Made by a program: the position numbers and the translations under genes. Below the pieces are notes generated by a model. It ran no database searches. It was not told where the DNA came from and saw only the letters and a program-made list of their open reading frames with translations. Of a DNA stretch of 15,650 nt, positions 1-7,551 are shown in pieces. The stretch is from Bacillota bacterium (GTDB lineage Bacteria > Bacillota > Clostridia > Lachnospirales > Anaerotignaceae), in assembly GCA_023413275.1 (NCBI GenBank), contig JAEZPX010000021.1, positions 1 through 15,650 on the forward strand. The letters run 5' to 3'. How positions within the stretch are numbered: the stretch's first letter is position 1; every line of letters begins with the position of its first letter.

Positions 1-42
1 GCTACCCTCTTATATAAGTATAATTTAGATGGAATACAAAAC

Positions 43-79
43 AAGACCTAATCCCAAATTGCGGATTAGGTCTTATTTT
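43..79. terminator. Rho-independent terminator, possibly bidirectional
   Basis: A perfect 12-bp stem (43-54 with 63-74, arm AAGACCTAATCC) encloses an 8-base loop. It is followed on the plus strand by TATTTT and on the minus strand by TTGTTTTG. It could end an upstream plus gene outside the window and also stop minus transcripts from the SLH gene that ends at 297. Confidence 0.8.
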
Positions 80-296
80 GCTGTTTCTATGAAATCTTCT
101 TTACCGGGCTTTTTTATGATAGAATCCTTTTCTTTCTGCCCTGCTTCCATTCCGGCAACTTCTCAAGGGACAGAGCACTCCGAGAAGGTATTCAAGCTTT
201 TTCTAACACTACCTAACTAATAGGATAAAAGAGTCATGTCTTTTTTTCACATCCCTCCTATATTAAAAGCTTTGTACCTTATCTTCCTAGTTTTTA
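80..296. other. Non-coding stretch downstream of the SLH gene
   Basis: I see no convincing gene in this stretch. A short open frame runs through it on the plus strand, but it begins upstream of the terminator at 43-79, reads through the hairpin and has no ribosome binding site. A weak AT-only hairpin near 228-250 is all that lies directly behind the minus-strand SLH gene. Confidence 0.5.
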
Positions 297-2168
297 TTAA
301 TCTTCAGTTGTGGCTTCAATTTCAATGACGTAGTCGTCGCTGTCTAAGGTAAGTTCAACATATATAGTATCTCCGTCATCTACAACGTCTATTAATTCAT
401 CAATATCTGAATCATATCCATCTAGAGTTACATCCACATCATCTGAATCCTCAAAATAATAAGTTGTTCCATCTGTAAGCTTAATTTTACTTGTTGTTAT
501 TTTTGAAATTGTTCCTTCATCTTCATCTTCGTCTTCGGTTGTGGCTTCAATTTCCAATACGTAATCATCGCTGTCTATGGTCAGTTCAACATATATGGTG
601 TCTCCATCATCAACAGCATCTATTAATTCGTCAACATCTGAATTATAACCATCCAGAGTAACGTCCACATCGTCAGCATCCTCAAAATAATAAGTTGTTC
701 CGTCTGTAAGCTTAATTTTGCTTGTTGTTATCTTTGAAATCGTTCCCTCATCTTCATCTATATCTTTTGTTGTAGCTTCAATTTCTGTAACATAATCATC
801 GCTGTCTAAGGTAAGTTCAACATATATGGTGTCTCCGTCATCTACAGCGTCTATTAATTCATCTACATCTGAATCATCACCATCAAGGGTAACATCCACA
901 TCATCCGAATCCTCAAAATAGTAGTATGATCCATTTGTAAGCTTAATTTTGCTTGTTGTTATTGATGAAATTGTACCTTCATCATCATCTTCATCTTCTG
1001 TGGTTGCTTTTATTTTTGTTACATAATTATCACTGTCTATTGTTAGCTTTGCATAGATGTCATCATCATCCCTTGCATCAATCAAATCATCTAAATCAAT
1101 GTCGTCACCATCTAAAGTGATTGATATGTCATCCTCGTCAATATAATAATAAGTGCTACTGCCGGATAACTTAATCTTTGTGGATGAAAGAGAGTTGATA
1201 GTACCCGAAAGAGTTGTTGCTGTCGTAGATGTTGTAGTGGTTGAGGGTATTTCCTCTATTACTACCTTTGTAATCGAATCCCCATCATACGTCATTGTTA
1301 AAAGCTGACCCGAGGCAATATTCTTGATTAATGCTGTGGTTCCGTCTTTGTATGTTATAGGAACAGTATTATCTAATGTATAGCTTGTTTTTGGCATACC
1401 ACTTGAAAAGGAAAGAAAAATACTGGTTCCGTATGTAATTGCATCTGTCACGTATGCCGAAGCAGTTCCTGCTGTAGACGCTGCATTTGTTGATTTTCCC
1501 TTAAGGGCATTGTAACTATTTGTTGTTAAAACAGCCATTTCTGCACGGTTAATCGTTTTCTTAGGGTTAAAGTTTCCGTTATCATCGCCGGAAAGAATGC
1601 TCTTGTTATAAAGCAGTGCAATATATCCTGCTGATGCGGATGAAATATCTGCATTATCATTAAATGAAGTTGATGTACTGCTGGCTGAAAGGGAGCTATC
1701 CATCAAACACAAAGCTTTCCCAATCATTGCTGCAACCTCTTCTCTGGAGGCACCATTGCTTTTTCCGTTAGTACCCATGAAACCAGTGATACTGTTGATA
1801 GAAATAATAGAATTCTCCAGGCAGTAAGCAACAGAGGTATAAGCCCATGATGGAATATTATAGCTCACCATCACAGAGGTCCACTTTTTAACCACATCAT
1901 CAGAAACCGTTATGCCTTGGGCAGTTTTAAGTAGACTATAAACAATTTGTGACGTTTCACAGAGAGTTACAGAATCCCTTGCTCTAAATATTGACTTGCC
2001 ATTACTCTCCTCACCTACCATAAGACCAAGACTTGCCGCATTGTTAATATATGTTGCAGCACCTTCCCATGGCACATCATTAATATCTGCAAAACTTGCA
2101 CCAAAACTTGTTACTGTCGATGAAATCGCAAGTACTCCAGCTAATAGTATACTTATATTTCTTTTCAT
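297..2168 (-). CDS. SLH-domain surface protein with four acidic tandem repeats
   Basis: A secreted S-layer-associated protein of 623 residues. The ATG at 2168 is chosen because AAGGAG lies 9 bases upstream. The in-frame GTG at 2177 overlaps that ribosome binding site and would only add three residues. A signal peptide (about 1-25, ending SFGA) is followed by three SLH modules at about 27-80, 104-155 and 170-220. The third is the clearest, with GDDNGNFNPKKTINRAEMA. SLH modules bind secondary cell-wall polymer and hold proteins at the surface. A bridge (225-305) and a Thr/Ser linker (308-320) lead to four tandem repeats (322-397, 398-474, 475-551, 552-623) extremely rich in Asp and Glu. The gene diverges from a two-component system, which might control it. 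The repeat function is unknown; calcium binding is a guess from the acidity. Confidence 0.9.
   Translation of the reverse strand: MKRNISILLAGVLAISSTVTSFGASFADINDVPWEGAATYINNAASLGLMVGEESNGKSIFRARDSVTLCETSQIVYSLLKTAQGITVSDDVVKKWTSVMVSYNIPSWAYTSVAYCLENSIISINSITGFMGTNGKSNGASREEVAAMIGKALCLMDSSLSASSTSTSFNDNADISSASAGYIALLYNKSILSGDDNGNFNPKKTINRAEMAVLTTNSYNALKGKSTNAASTAGTASAYVTDAITYGTSIFLSFSSGMPKTSYTLDNTVPITYKDGTTALIKNIASGQLLTMTYDGDSITKVVIEEIPSTTTTSTTATTLSGTINSLSSTKIKLSGSSTYYYIDEDDISITLDGDDIDLDDLIDARDDDDIYAKLTIDSDNYVTKIKATTEDEDDDEGTISSITTSKIKLTNGSYYYFEDSDDVDVTLDGDDSDVDELIDAVDDGDTIYVELTLDSDDYVTEIEATTKDIDEDEGTISKITTSKIKLTDGTTYYFEDADDVDVTLDGYNSDVDELIDAVDDGDTIYVELTIDSDDYVLEIEATTEDEDEDEGTISKITTSKIKLTDGTTYYFEDSDDVDVTLDGYDSDIDELIDVVDDGDTIYVELTLDSDDYVIEIEATTED
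300..1205 (-). repeat. Four in-frame tandem repeats, 231-bp period
   Basis: The nucleotide repeat lies inside the SLH gene. Matching landmarks (around GTTGTGGCTTC read on the plus strand) recur at 307, 538, 769 and 1000, exactly 231 bases apart. The N-terminal unit is one codon shorter (228) and the most diverged. The last unit stops after 72 codons. Each unit reads GTIS-ITTSKIKL, then YYFED-DDVDVTLDG, then DELIDAVDDGDTIYVEL, then DYV-EIEATT plus a DE-rich joint. The two C-terminal units differ at only a few residues, suggesting recent duplication or gene conversion. Confidence 0.93.
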
Positions 2169-2296
2169 TCTATCCACTCCTTATATAAATTTAATTTTTC
2201 ATTATTTTTTGTTGTTAAAGGGATAATAATGGACTAATGTTAAGGAGGGGTTAAAGCGGAAATTTTTTTATATTTACAAAAACAGCATGATATGTC

Positions 2297-2340
2297 ATAG
2301 TTAAATTAATTAACCATTTTTACCCTGGTTTAACTATAAT
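2297..2340 (+). promoter_or_regulatory. Candidate promoter and operator of the two-component operon
   Basis: A consensus TATAAT at 2335-2340 lies about 30 bases upstream of the response regulator start. A perfect 9-bp inverted repeat, ATAGTTAAA (2297-2305) and TTTAACTAT (2329-2337), runs into this -10 box. No good -35 hexamer sits at the right distance, which fits an activator-dependent or autoregulated promoter. Promoter activity and operator function are inference. Confidence 0.45.
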
Positions 2341-2370
2341 TGATTATGATTGTGCAGGAGGTGCTTGCGC

Positions 2371-3042
2371 ATGCGTATTTTGATAGCAGAAGACGAAAGA
2401 GATTTAAACGAGATTTTAGTAAAACGACTAAAAAATGAAAATTATGGTGTTGATAGTTGCTTTAATGGTGAAGATGCTTGGGATTTCATAAGCCTGACCG
2501 ATTATGATGCAGTCGTTCTTGATATCATGATGCCAAAGCTTAATGGGATAGAGGTACTTAAGAGAATTCGAAGTAACAAAATTAAAACTCCAGTGCTTTT
2601 GTTAACGGCTAAAGACAGCATAGAAGACAGAGTTAATGGATTAAACTGCGGAGCTGACGATTATCTTATAAAACCATTTGCATTTGATGAACTTCTAGCA
2701 AGAATAAAAGTAATGATACGACGAAAAACTGAAAGTGTTTCAAATGTATTTACCTTGGCAGACCTTACAGTTGACTGCGACTCATACAAGGTGCAGCGTG
2801 GAAATGTAAATATCAATCTTTCCAGTAAAGAATTTGCCATTTTGGAATATATGATACGAAACCAAGGTATTGTTCTTTCAAAAGAAAAAATTGAACAGCA
2901 CATCTGGAACTACGATTATGAGGGTAGCAGCAATGTAATAAAAGTTTACATACGATATCTTCGTAAAAAAATAGATGATGATTTCGATGTTGCACTGATC
3001 CATACCATTAGAAATTTGGGATATGTTTTAAGGGTGGAATAA
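2371..3042 (+). CDS. OmpR/PhoB-family response regulator
   Basis: A DNA-binding response regulator of 223 residues. The ATG at 2371 is preceded by AGGAGG with 8-base spacing. An in-frame TTG at 2350 lies upstream of that site and is rejected. The receiver domain (1-115) has the acidic pocket E7/D8, phosphoacceptor D51 in VVLDIMMP, T79 and K101 (KPF). The winged-helix domain (about 125-223) shows the family pattern LSSKEFAILEYM, then the recognition-helix stretch NVIKVYIRYLRKKI and the terminal wing IRNLGYVLR. Its stop is one base before the histidine kinase start, so the two are co-transcribed and almost certainly partners. The signal is unknown. The divergent SLH gene at 297-2168 and the operon's own promoter are plausible targets by position only. 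Confidence 0.95.
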   Translation: MRILIAEDERDLNEILVKRLKNENYGVDSCFNGEDAWDFISLTDYDAVVLDIMMPKLNGIEVLKRIRSNKIKTPVLLLTAKDSIEDRVNGLNCGADDYLIKPFAFDELLARIKVMIRRKTESVSNVFTLADLTVDCDSYKVQRGNVNINLSSKEFAILEYMIRNQGIVLSKEKIEQHIWNYDYEGSSNVIKVYIRYLRKKIDDDFDVALIHTIRNLGYVLRVE

Positions 3043-3043
3043 T

Positions 3044-4414
3044 ATGAAAAAACTATCAATAAAACTTAAAGTAACTCTTTGGTACACTGTATTTGTTGCT
3101 GTGCTGTCCGCAATTTTTATATCTGTACTAATCATAAGTTCTAACAAAATGACTGATTCTATTTTGCGAATGCGCCTTACAAATGCAGTGGAATTAGCAT
3201 CTAAATCTGTAAACTATGATACCAAGGGAATCAAAATAAGCCCAGATTTTGGCAAGCGTAAAGGCGTTGATGTGGTTATTTATGACACAGACAGCAATGT
3301 CTGTTTCAGTAAAAAAAACTCAGTTTTGATAGATGCAACTTATGTAGAATTTAAAGACAAGAGACTACAAAAAATTGAAGACAATGGTACAGAATATTAC
3401 GTTTACGATTACCTTTTAACCTTTAAACGACATGATAACCTTTGGGCACGAGGAATTATCCCTGTAAGCTCCAAAAATATTGCAAGTGCATCCATGATAA
3501 AGCTTACACTCATTATTTTTCCGTTTATCGCCCTTTTTTCAGCCTTAGGCGGTTATTTCATAACAAAGCGGGCATTTGCCCCTGTATCAAAAATCACCTC
3601 GGCTGCCAATGAAATTTCAGGGGGTATGGATCTATCAAAGCGTATTTCCATAGATGGTAACAGTTCTACAAATGATGAAATCTCTGTTCTGGCAGAGACC
3701 TTTGATAAGATGTTTGAGCGTCTACAAAAATCTTTTGAGAACGAACGACAATTTACCGCTGATGCTTCACATGAGTTAAGAACACCAACAGCAGTAATCA
3801 TTTCCCAGTGCGAATACCTCTTATCACAGGAGGAAAATGAGGAAAAGAGAACCTCCCTTGAAGTAATTTTGCGCCAATCGAAAAAAATGTCAAAACTTAT
3901 AAGCGAATTGCTTATGTTGGCTAGAACTGACAATAATAAACAAGCAATTCATTTCGAAAAAATTAATTTAAGTGAGACGGTACAAATCGTTATTGAAGAA
4001 ATGTCTATAATGGCAAACAGAAAAAACATCAAAATGAAAGAAGATATTCAAAATGATATTTTTATTAACGCGGATCAAACCCTGATTATGCGGATGCTAA
4101 TAAACCTTTTATCAAATGCTGTGCAATATGGTAAACAAGATGGTCTGGTTGAAATTTCCCTGCAACGGGTTAATGGAAATGTACAAGGCAAAATTTTCGA
4201 TAACGGTATTGGCATCGCACCTGAGTATTTGGATAAAATTTGGGACAGATTTTTTCAGATCGATCCATCCCGAAGTAATACAAATGGAAGTTCAGGCCTA
4301 GGTCTTTCTATGGTAAAATGGATTATTGAAAAACATAATGGTACGATTATAGCCGAAAGCACTGTAGACGAGGGCACAATTTTTACTTTTTTTCTGCCTG
4401 AAGCCAATTATTAA
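3044..4414 (+). CDS. Two-component sensor histidine kinase
   Basis: A membrane sensor kinase of 456 residues. It has TM1 (about 13-33), an extracytoplasmic sensor region (about 35-150), TM2 (152-172), a HAMP linker (173-228), a HisKA dimerisation domain with H243 in ASHELRTP, and a HATPase_c domain. The N box has N354 and N358 in LINLLSNAVQYG, G1 is D386-N-G-I-G, the F box is DRFFQID and G2 is GSSGLGLSMV (415-424). All catalytic motifs are intact, so it should autophosphorylate and pass phosphate to D51 of the preceding regulator. The sensor region resembles no ligand domain I recognise. The start lies one base after the regulator stop, with a weak GGTGGA upstream, suggesting translational coupling. 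A terminator follows at 4477. Confidence 0.95.
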   Translation: MKKLSIKLKVTLWYTVFVAVLSAIFISVLIISSNKMTDSILRMRLTNAVELASKSVNYDTKGIKISPDFGKRKGVDVVIYDTDSNVCFSKKNSVLIDATYVEFKDKRLQKIEDNGTEYYVYDYLLTFKRHDNLWARGIIPVSSKNIASASMIKLTLIIFPFIALFSALGGYFITKRAFAPVSKITSAANEISGGMDLSKRISIDGNSSTNDEISVLAETFDKMFERLQKSFENERQFTADASHELRTPTAVIISQCEYLLSQEENEEKRTSLEVILRQSKKMSKLISELLMLARTDNNKQAIHFEKINLSETVQIVIEEMSIMANRKNIKMKEDIQNDIFINADQTLIMRMLINLLSNAVQYGKQDGLVEISLQRVNGNVQGKIFDNGIGIAPEYLDKIWDRFFQIDPSRSNTNGSSGLGLSMVKWIIEKHNGTIIAESTVDEGTIFTFFLPEANY

Positions 4415-4476
4415 GGATACTTAAAATCACTATAAAATTATCCATATAGCAGATATAAATGCTTTTTTATAGAATC

Positions 4477-4503
4477 AGCGACTTAGAAAAGAGTCGCTTT
4501 TTC
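4477..4503 (+). terminator. Terminator of the two-component operon
   Basis: A 7-bp stem AGCGACT (4477-4483) with AGTCGCT (4492-4498), an 8-base loop and a run of five T. It lies 62 bases after the kinase stop. Confidence 0.85.
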
Positions 4504-4704
4504 TATTCTAGGCTTATAATAAATACTGCTCTTATTAAAACATTTTCTGAAGTAAAAAAGTCTTCCTTTTCGTGGATACCTTAACCGATACTTCATCTTA
4601 AAAGAAAAACCTCCATGTAACCTGTATTGGTTATTTTCAAAGACTTTTCTGAAACAATACCTTTCCAATTTCTTTCATAGACCGACTAAATCATTTCCTC
4701 TCAC
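4504..4704. other. Non-coding gap between convergent operons
   Basis: I see nothing functional here. A 61-codon minus frame (4483-4668) starts at TTG without a ribosome binding site, runs into the kinase terminator and resembles no family. It could be a decayed fragment, but there is no support for calling it a gene. Confidence 0.5.
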
Positions 4705-4742
4705 AAAAAAATAGCCCAGGGCTTTTTAACACCTAGGGCTAT
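4705..4742 (-). terminator. Terminator of the rubredoxin transcript
   Basis: Read on the minus strand, TAGCCC pairs with GGGCTA, extended past two mismatches by a further GG/CC, and is followed by a run of seven T. It lies just downstream of the rubredoxin stop. Confidence 0.85.
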
Positions 4743-4764
4743 AACTAATATTCAATAATGTATA

Positions 4765-4926
4765 TTACTCTTTTACTTCAAATTCTGATTTTCCAACACC
4801 ACATAGGGGACACTCCCAACCTTCAGGCAAGCTTTCAAAGGGTGTGCCCGGAGCAATGCCGTGATCTGGATCTCCGATTTCAGGATCATAAATATAACCA
4901 CAAACTGTACATTCATACTTTTTCAT
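4765..4926 (-). CDS. Rubredoxin
   Basis: A 53-residue iron-sulphur electron carrier, easily missed because it is so short. It begins MKKYECTVCGYIYDPEIGD and has the two Cys pairs that hold the Fe(SCys)4 centre: C6-T-V-C9-G-Y and C39-P-L-C42-G. The conserved aromatic residues Y4, Y11, Y13, F30, W37 and F49 are present, as is the DPDHGIAPGTPFE loop. The length is typical of clostridial rubredoxins. AAGGAG lies 10 bases upstream of the ATG. Rubredoxins pass single electrons to flavodiiron proteins, rubrerythrins and superoxide reductases. The fprA homologue 1.1 kb upstream on the same strand is the obvious partner. The nitroreductase-like gene directly upstream (117 bases) may share its transcript. 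Confidence 0.97.
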   Translation of the reverse strand: MKKYECTVCGYIYDPEIGDPDHGIAPGTPFESLPEGWECPLCGVGKSEFEVKE

Positions 4927-4958
4927 ATGATATCATCTCCTTCTCAAACATTAAACTT

Positions 4959-4981
4959 ACCAATCCCTTTTGGGTATTGGT
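4959..4981. repeat. Hairpin in the nitroreductase-rubredoxin spacer
   Basis: ACCAATCCC pairs with GGGTATTGGT across a TTTT loop with one bulged base. The T-rich side is on the plus strand, although no plus gene ends here. On the minus transcript it could be a processing or attenuation point ahead of rubredoxin. The role is not shown. Confidence 0.4.
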
Positions 4982-5043
4982 TTTATTATTTAAAACTTTC
5001 TTTGAGATATTTCCCATTGAATGGTTCCATTATTCAAAGAAAA

Positions 5044-5862
5044 TTATAAATTACAATAACCAACCACTTTAAAATCATCTGGAATTGCAGCAAAATTTGC
5101 TGGTTCTTCCAAATGCCAGCTTAAGCGAAATAGCGTGCTGTCAACAATTGCTTGGAAATATAGCATAATAGCGCCTGCCGCAATTTTTTCTTCGTAAGAA
5201 TAAAATTCTTCTCCTTTTTTCACTGCCAAAATAACATTTTCTCCATGAATTAAAAATCTCCATGGCTGTTTATTCCAAGCAGATGGGGCCAATCTAGCAA
5301 ATGCAAAAGCATCCAAAATACCTCTTTCTTCCAAAGTGGTATTGTCAGCACCTATACCCCATTCATTCAAATAAACAATTTCGTCTAGGCCAAGTCTAAA
5401 AGCAGAATTAAGCGTAGTTTTTACCCCTTTTGCCTTATTATCTTCAAAGCCTAATGCGATAATTCCAACAACTTCTTTTTCTGAAACAAGACTCAACTTT
5501 TCTTTTACTGCTTTAGCATCAGTAAATGTAACCCAGCACGAGTCTACACCTATTTCTGTAGCTTTGAAAATAAGTTCTTGTCCAATATATCCGGCATTTT
5601 CAATGTAACCATCTGTTACGGCAGATAATAATACCATATAAGACGGTGCCTCTACCATATGCCCTTTGTATCCTGCAATTCCATCTAAGGTAAGATATAC
5701 CTCACTGTTTGACATAATTCTAACTTCGAAATCAATAGAAGAAACCAGCCTTTTACAATCGTTTGCATAATCCTTAATCATTTTTAAATCGGAATTTTTT
5801 ACAACATCCTGTTTAAAGTCTCTTACAGACTTTGTGTTTAGAATAAGCGTTTGATAATCCAA
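5044..5862 (-). CDS. Nitroreductase-like flavoprotein (TM1586 type)
   Basis: A cytoplasmic protein of 272 residues, probably FMN-binding, matching the putative TM-nitroreductase family (TM1586_NiRdase). The TTG at 5862 is the start: GAGGAGGG lies 7 bases upstream and no ATG is nearby. The N-terminal half carries the nitroreductase-like SVRDF (12-16), where Arg usually contacts FMN phosphate, and a stretch VDSCWVTF. The C-terminal half has the family signature ARLAPSAWNKQPWRF (about 190-204) and ends near a YFQAIVDSTLF helix. The layout suggests an internal duplication giving a pseudodimer, as known for this family. Substrate is unknown. Its neighbours, rubredoxin and flavodiiron protein, suggest a redox or stress role. 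A promoter is visible at 5914-5942. Confidence 0.82.
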   Translation of the reverse strand: MDYQTLILNTKSVRDFKQDVVKNSDLKMIKDYANDCKRLVSSIDFEVRIMSNSEVYLTLDGIAGYKGHMVEAPSYMVLLSAVTDGYIENAGYIGQELIFKATEIGVDSCWVTFTDAKAVKEKLSLVSEKEVVGIIALGFEDNKAKGVKTTLNSAFRLGLDEIVYLNEWGIGADNTTLEERGILDAFAFARLAPSAWNKQPWRFLIHGENVILAVKKGEEFYSYEEKIAAGAIMLYFQAIVDSTLFRLSWHLEEPANFAAIPDDFKVVGYCNL

Positions 5863-5913
5863 ATTCAGCCCTCCTCATCTTCTGTTTAGAATATATTGCA
5901 AAATTCTGCTTTA

Positions 5914-5942
5914 AATATACCACATGTAGCATTTTTTTACAA
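5914..5942 (-). promoter_or_regulatory. Sigma-A-type promoter of the nitroreductase gene
   Basis: On the minus strand, -35 TTGTAA (5937-5942) and -10 TATATT (5914-5919) are separated by exactly 17 bases. This lies about 50 bases upstream of the TTG start. It may also drive the rubredoxin gene, since no terminator with a minus-strand T tail intervenes. Confidence 0.6.
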
Positions 5943-6046
5943 GAAAATTACTAGGATATAAAAAATTAAAAATAAGCATTCAGTTTTTATTTGTTACATC
6001 TAACAGTACCAAATAAAAAATCATTACCAAATCTTCAAAACCTTCT

Positions 6047-7246
6047 TTAATTTAAAGTCTGCGCTATTTCGTCAACTATGGCATCAAGCTCAGATAATTG
6101 CTGTTTTTTCATGGTTGACTTAATACTTACTTGATTCTCTAAAATATTCATATTCTTACATTTTTCTATTTCTGCACGAATTAGCTTGCCACTATTAGGT
6201 GCCCATGACCCATTCTCAATTATTGCTACCGTCCGGTTCTGCAGATTATGTGCAACAATATCAAATACCAGTGCTTCCATACTAACAAAAATCCCGTTAT
6301 TATAGGTAGTCGAAGCAAATACCAAATGGCTGTAACGAAATGCTGCTGTTATAATGTCCGATGCATGGGTAACTGATACATCAAACATAACCGTTTTAAT
6401 GCCTTTATCCCACAAACGTGAAGCAAGTATTTCCGCAGCATTTTCTGTATTTCCATAGATAGAGGCATATGCAATGACCACACCCTCCTCTTCTGGGGTA
6501 TAGCTACTCCATCTATCATACTTTTCAAGGTATATATCAATATCTTTTCTCCAAACAAACCCATGTAGCGGGCATAACAAGCGAATTTCTAAAGGAACTA
6601 TTTTCTTTAAAACTGCTTGAACCTGAGCGCCGTATTTCCCAATGATGTTTGCATAATATCGCCTTGCTTCCTCCATATAATTCTGCTGAAAATCAACCTC
6701 ATCGGCAAAAATTGCACCATTCAGCGCCCCAAAGCAGCCAAAGGCGTCCGCAGAAAATAAAATACCCTCGGTAGTCTCATACGACATCATTACTTCTGGC
6801 CAATGCACCATGGGAGCCATATAAAATTTCAGTTGATGCTTGCCTATGGCTATCTCATCCCCTTCTTTCACAATAATTGCACGGGAATCAATATCAAAGG
6901 CAAAAAACTGCTTAATCATTGTCATAATCTTAGCATTACAAATAATCTTGAGATCTGGATAACGAAGTACTACCTCTTCCAATGTAAAAGAGTGGTCAGG
7001 CTCCATGTGATGTACCACTAAATAATCCAACGTTCTATCTCCTAATACCTCAGTTAAGTTTTCGAAAAAAACTCTGCTCACTGCCTTATCTACAGTATCA
7101 AAAAGAACTGTTTTTTCATCCATCATAAGATAGGAATTGTAAGAAACTCCATCCGGCACAGAATATACACCTTCAAACATTGCCAAACGTCGGTCATTTC
7201 CTCCTACCCAAGTTAAATTGTCTGTGATTTTCTTCAAACAATGCAT
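6047..7246 (-). CDS. fprA: Flavodiiron protein (FprA-type O2/NO reductase)
   Basis: A cytoplasmic protein of 399 residues, the normal length of two-domain A-type flavodiiron proteins. These reduce oxygen to water or nitric oxide to nitrous oxide, usually with electrons from rubredoxin. The metallo-beta-lactamase-like domain (1-250) has every di-iron ligand: H80-x-E82-x-D84-H85 in HHMEPDHS, H147 in MVHWPE, D166 in FSADAFG and H227 in CPLHG. The flavodoxin domain (about 254-396) binds FMN through YASIYGNTE (259-267), followed by STTYNNGIF and NGSWAPNSG. GGGGAG precedes the ATG. It sits upstream of the nitroreductase and rubredoxin genes on the same strand, but the 184-base gap contains a promoter, so it is probably a separate transcript. 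No obvious terminator follows it. Confidence 0.96.
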   Translation of the reverse strand: MHCLKKITDNLTWVGGNDRRLAMFEGVYSVPDGVSYNSYLMMDEKTVLFDTVDKAVSRVFFENLTEVLGDRTLDYLVVHHMEPDHSFTLEEVVLRYPDLKIICNAKIMTMIKQFFAFDIDSRAIIVKEGDEIAIGKHQLKFYMAPMVHWPEVMMSYETTEGILFSADAFGCFGALNGAIFADEVDFQQNYMEEARRYYANIIGKYGAQVQAVLKKIVPLEIRLLCPLHGFVWRKDIDIYLEKYDRWSSYTPEEEGVVIAYASIYGNTENAAEILASRLWDKGIKTVMFDVSVTHASDIITAAFRYSHLVFASTTYNNGIFVSMEALVFDIVAHNLQNRTVAIIENGSWAPNSGKLIRAEIEKCKNMNILENQVSIKSTMKKQQLSELDAIVDEIAQTLN

Positions 7247-7289
7247 ATTTCACTCCCCTTTCCATTTTAATTACCAGATTATTATATAT

Positions 7290-7313
7290 TTTATTGTTTG
7301 TACTAATAATAAA
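7290..7313. promoter_or_regulatory. Imperfect palindrome upstream of fprA
   Basis: A 24-bp palindrome centred on GTAC matches in 10 of 12 half-site positions (TTTATTGTTTGT against TTTATTATTAGT). It is 44 bases upstream of the fprA start and sits where a -35 would lie for a TATAAT immediately downstream. A redox- or NO-responsive repressor site is possible but not identified. Confidence 0.35.
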
Positions 7314-7407
7314 CCAAAATGATGGTTTTGTTAATATACTTTCCAATACTTGTCGTATTTAAGCAAAATTTAACTCTTCAACGTAGTTTAAATACCTATA
7401 AAAGAAT
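7314..7407. other. Non-coding gap between fprA and the surface operon
   Basis: Together with flanking bases this is a 305-base gene-free stretch (7247-7551). It holds the fprA promoter region and the surface-operon terminator at 7408-7451. I see no further gene in it. Confidence 0.6.
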
Positions 7408-7451
7408 AAAACCCTTGAAATAAATTTTGCTATAATTATTTCAAGGGTTTT
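7408..7451 (-). terminator. Terminator of the SLH/HID operon
   Basis: A perfect 16-bp stem AAAACCCTTGAAATAA (7408-7423) pairs with 7436-7451 around a 12-base loop. The minus-strand tail continues TTTTATTCTTTT. It lies 100 bases after the HID gene stop. The plus-strand tail is also T-rich, so it may work both ways. Confidence 0.88.
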
Positions 7452-7551
7452 CTGTTTTGCAACTATTTATTTCATTTATAAAGTATTATTGACTCATTCC
7501 TAAATCCCATTCAATGGTGTTTCTGTGTAGAACTTTTCAATATTCCTATCA

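Noticed and set aside
29..220. 63-codon plus-strand frame at the left edge
   Set aside because: It runs through the terminator hairpin at 43-79, has no ribosome binding site and no recognisable sequence.
300..1205. Possible CRISPR-like array
   Set aside because: The repeats are contiguous 231-bp coding units with no spacers.
2169..2177. Upstream GTG start for the first SLH gene
   Set aside because: It overlaps the AAGGAG ribosome binding site that serves the ATG at 2168.
2350..2370. Upstream TTG start for the response regulator
   Set aside because: It precedes the AGGAGG site. The ATG at 2371 is correctly spaced and gives the normal receiver N-terminus MRILIAED.
4483..4668. 61-codon minus-strand frame between the kinase operon and rubredoxin
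   Set aside because: It starts at TTG without a ribosome binding site, reads into the kinase terminator and matches no family I know.
4758..5072. 104-codon plus-strand frame
   Set aside because: It is antisense to the rubredoxin gene, whose cysteine motifs and ribosome binding site are decisive.
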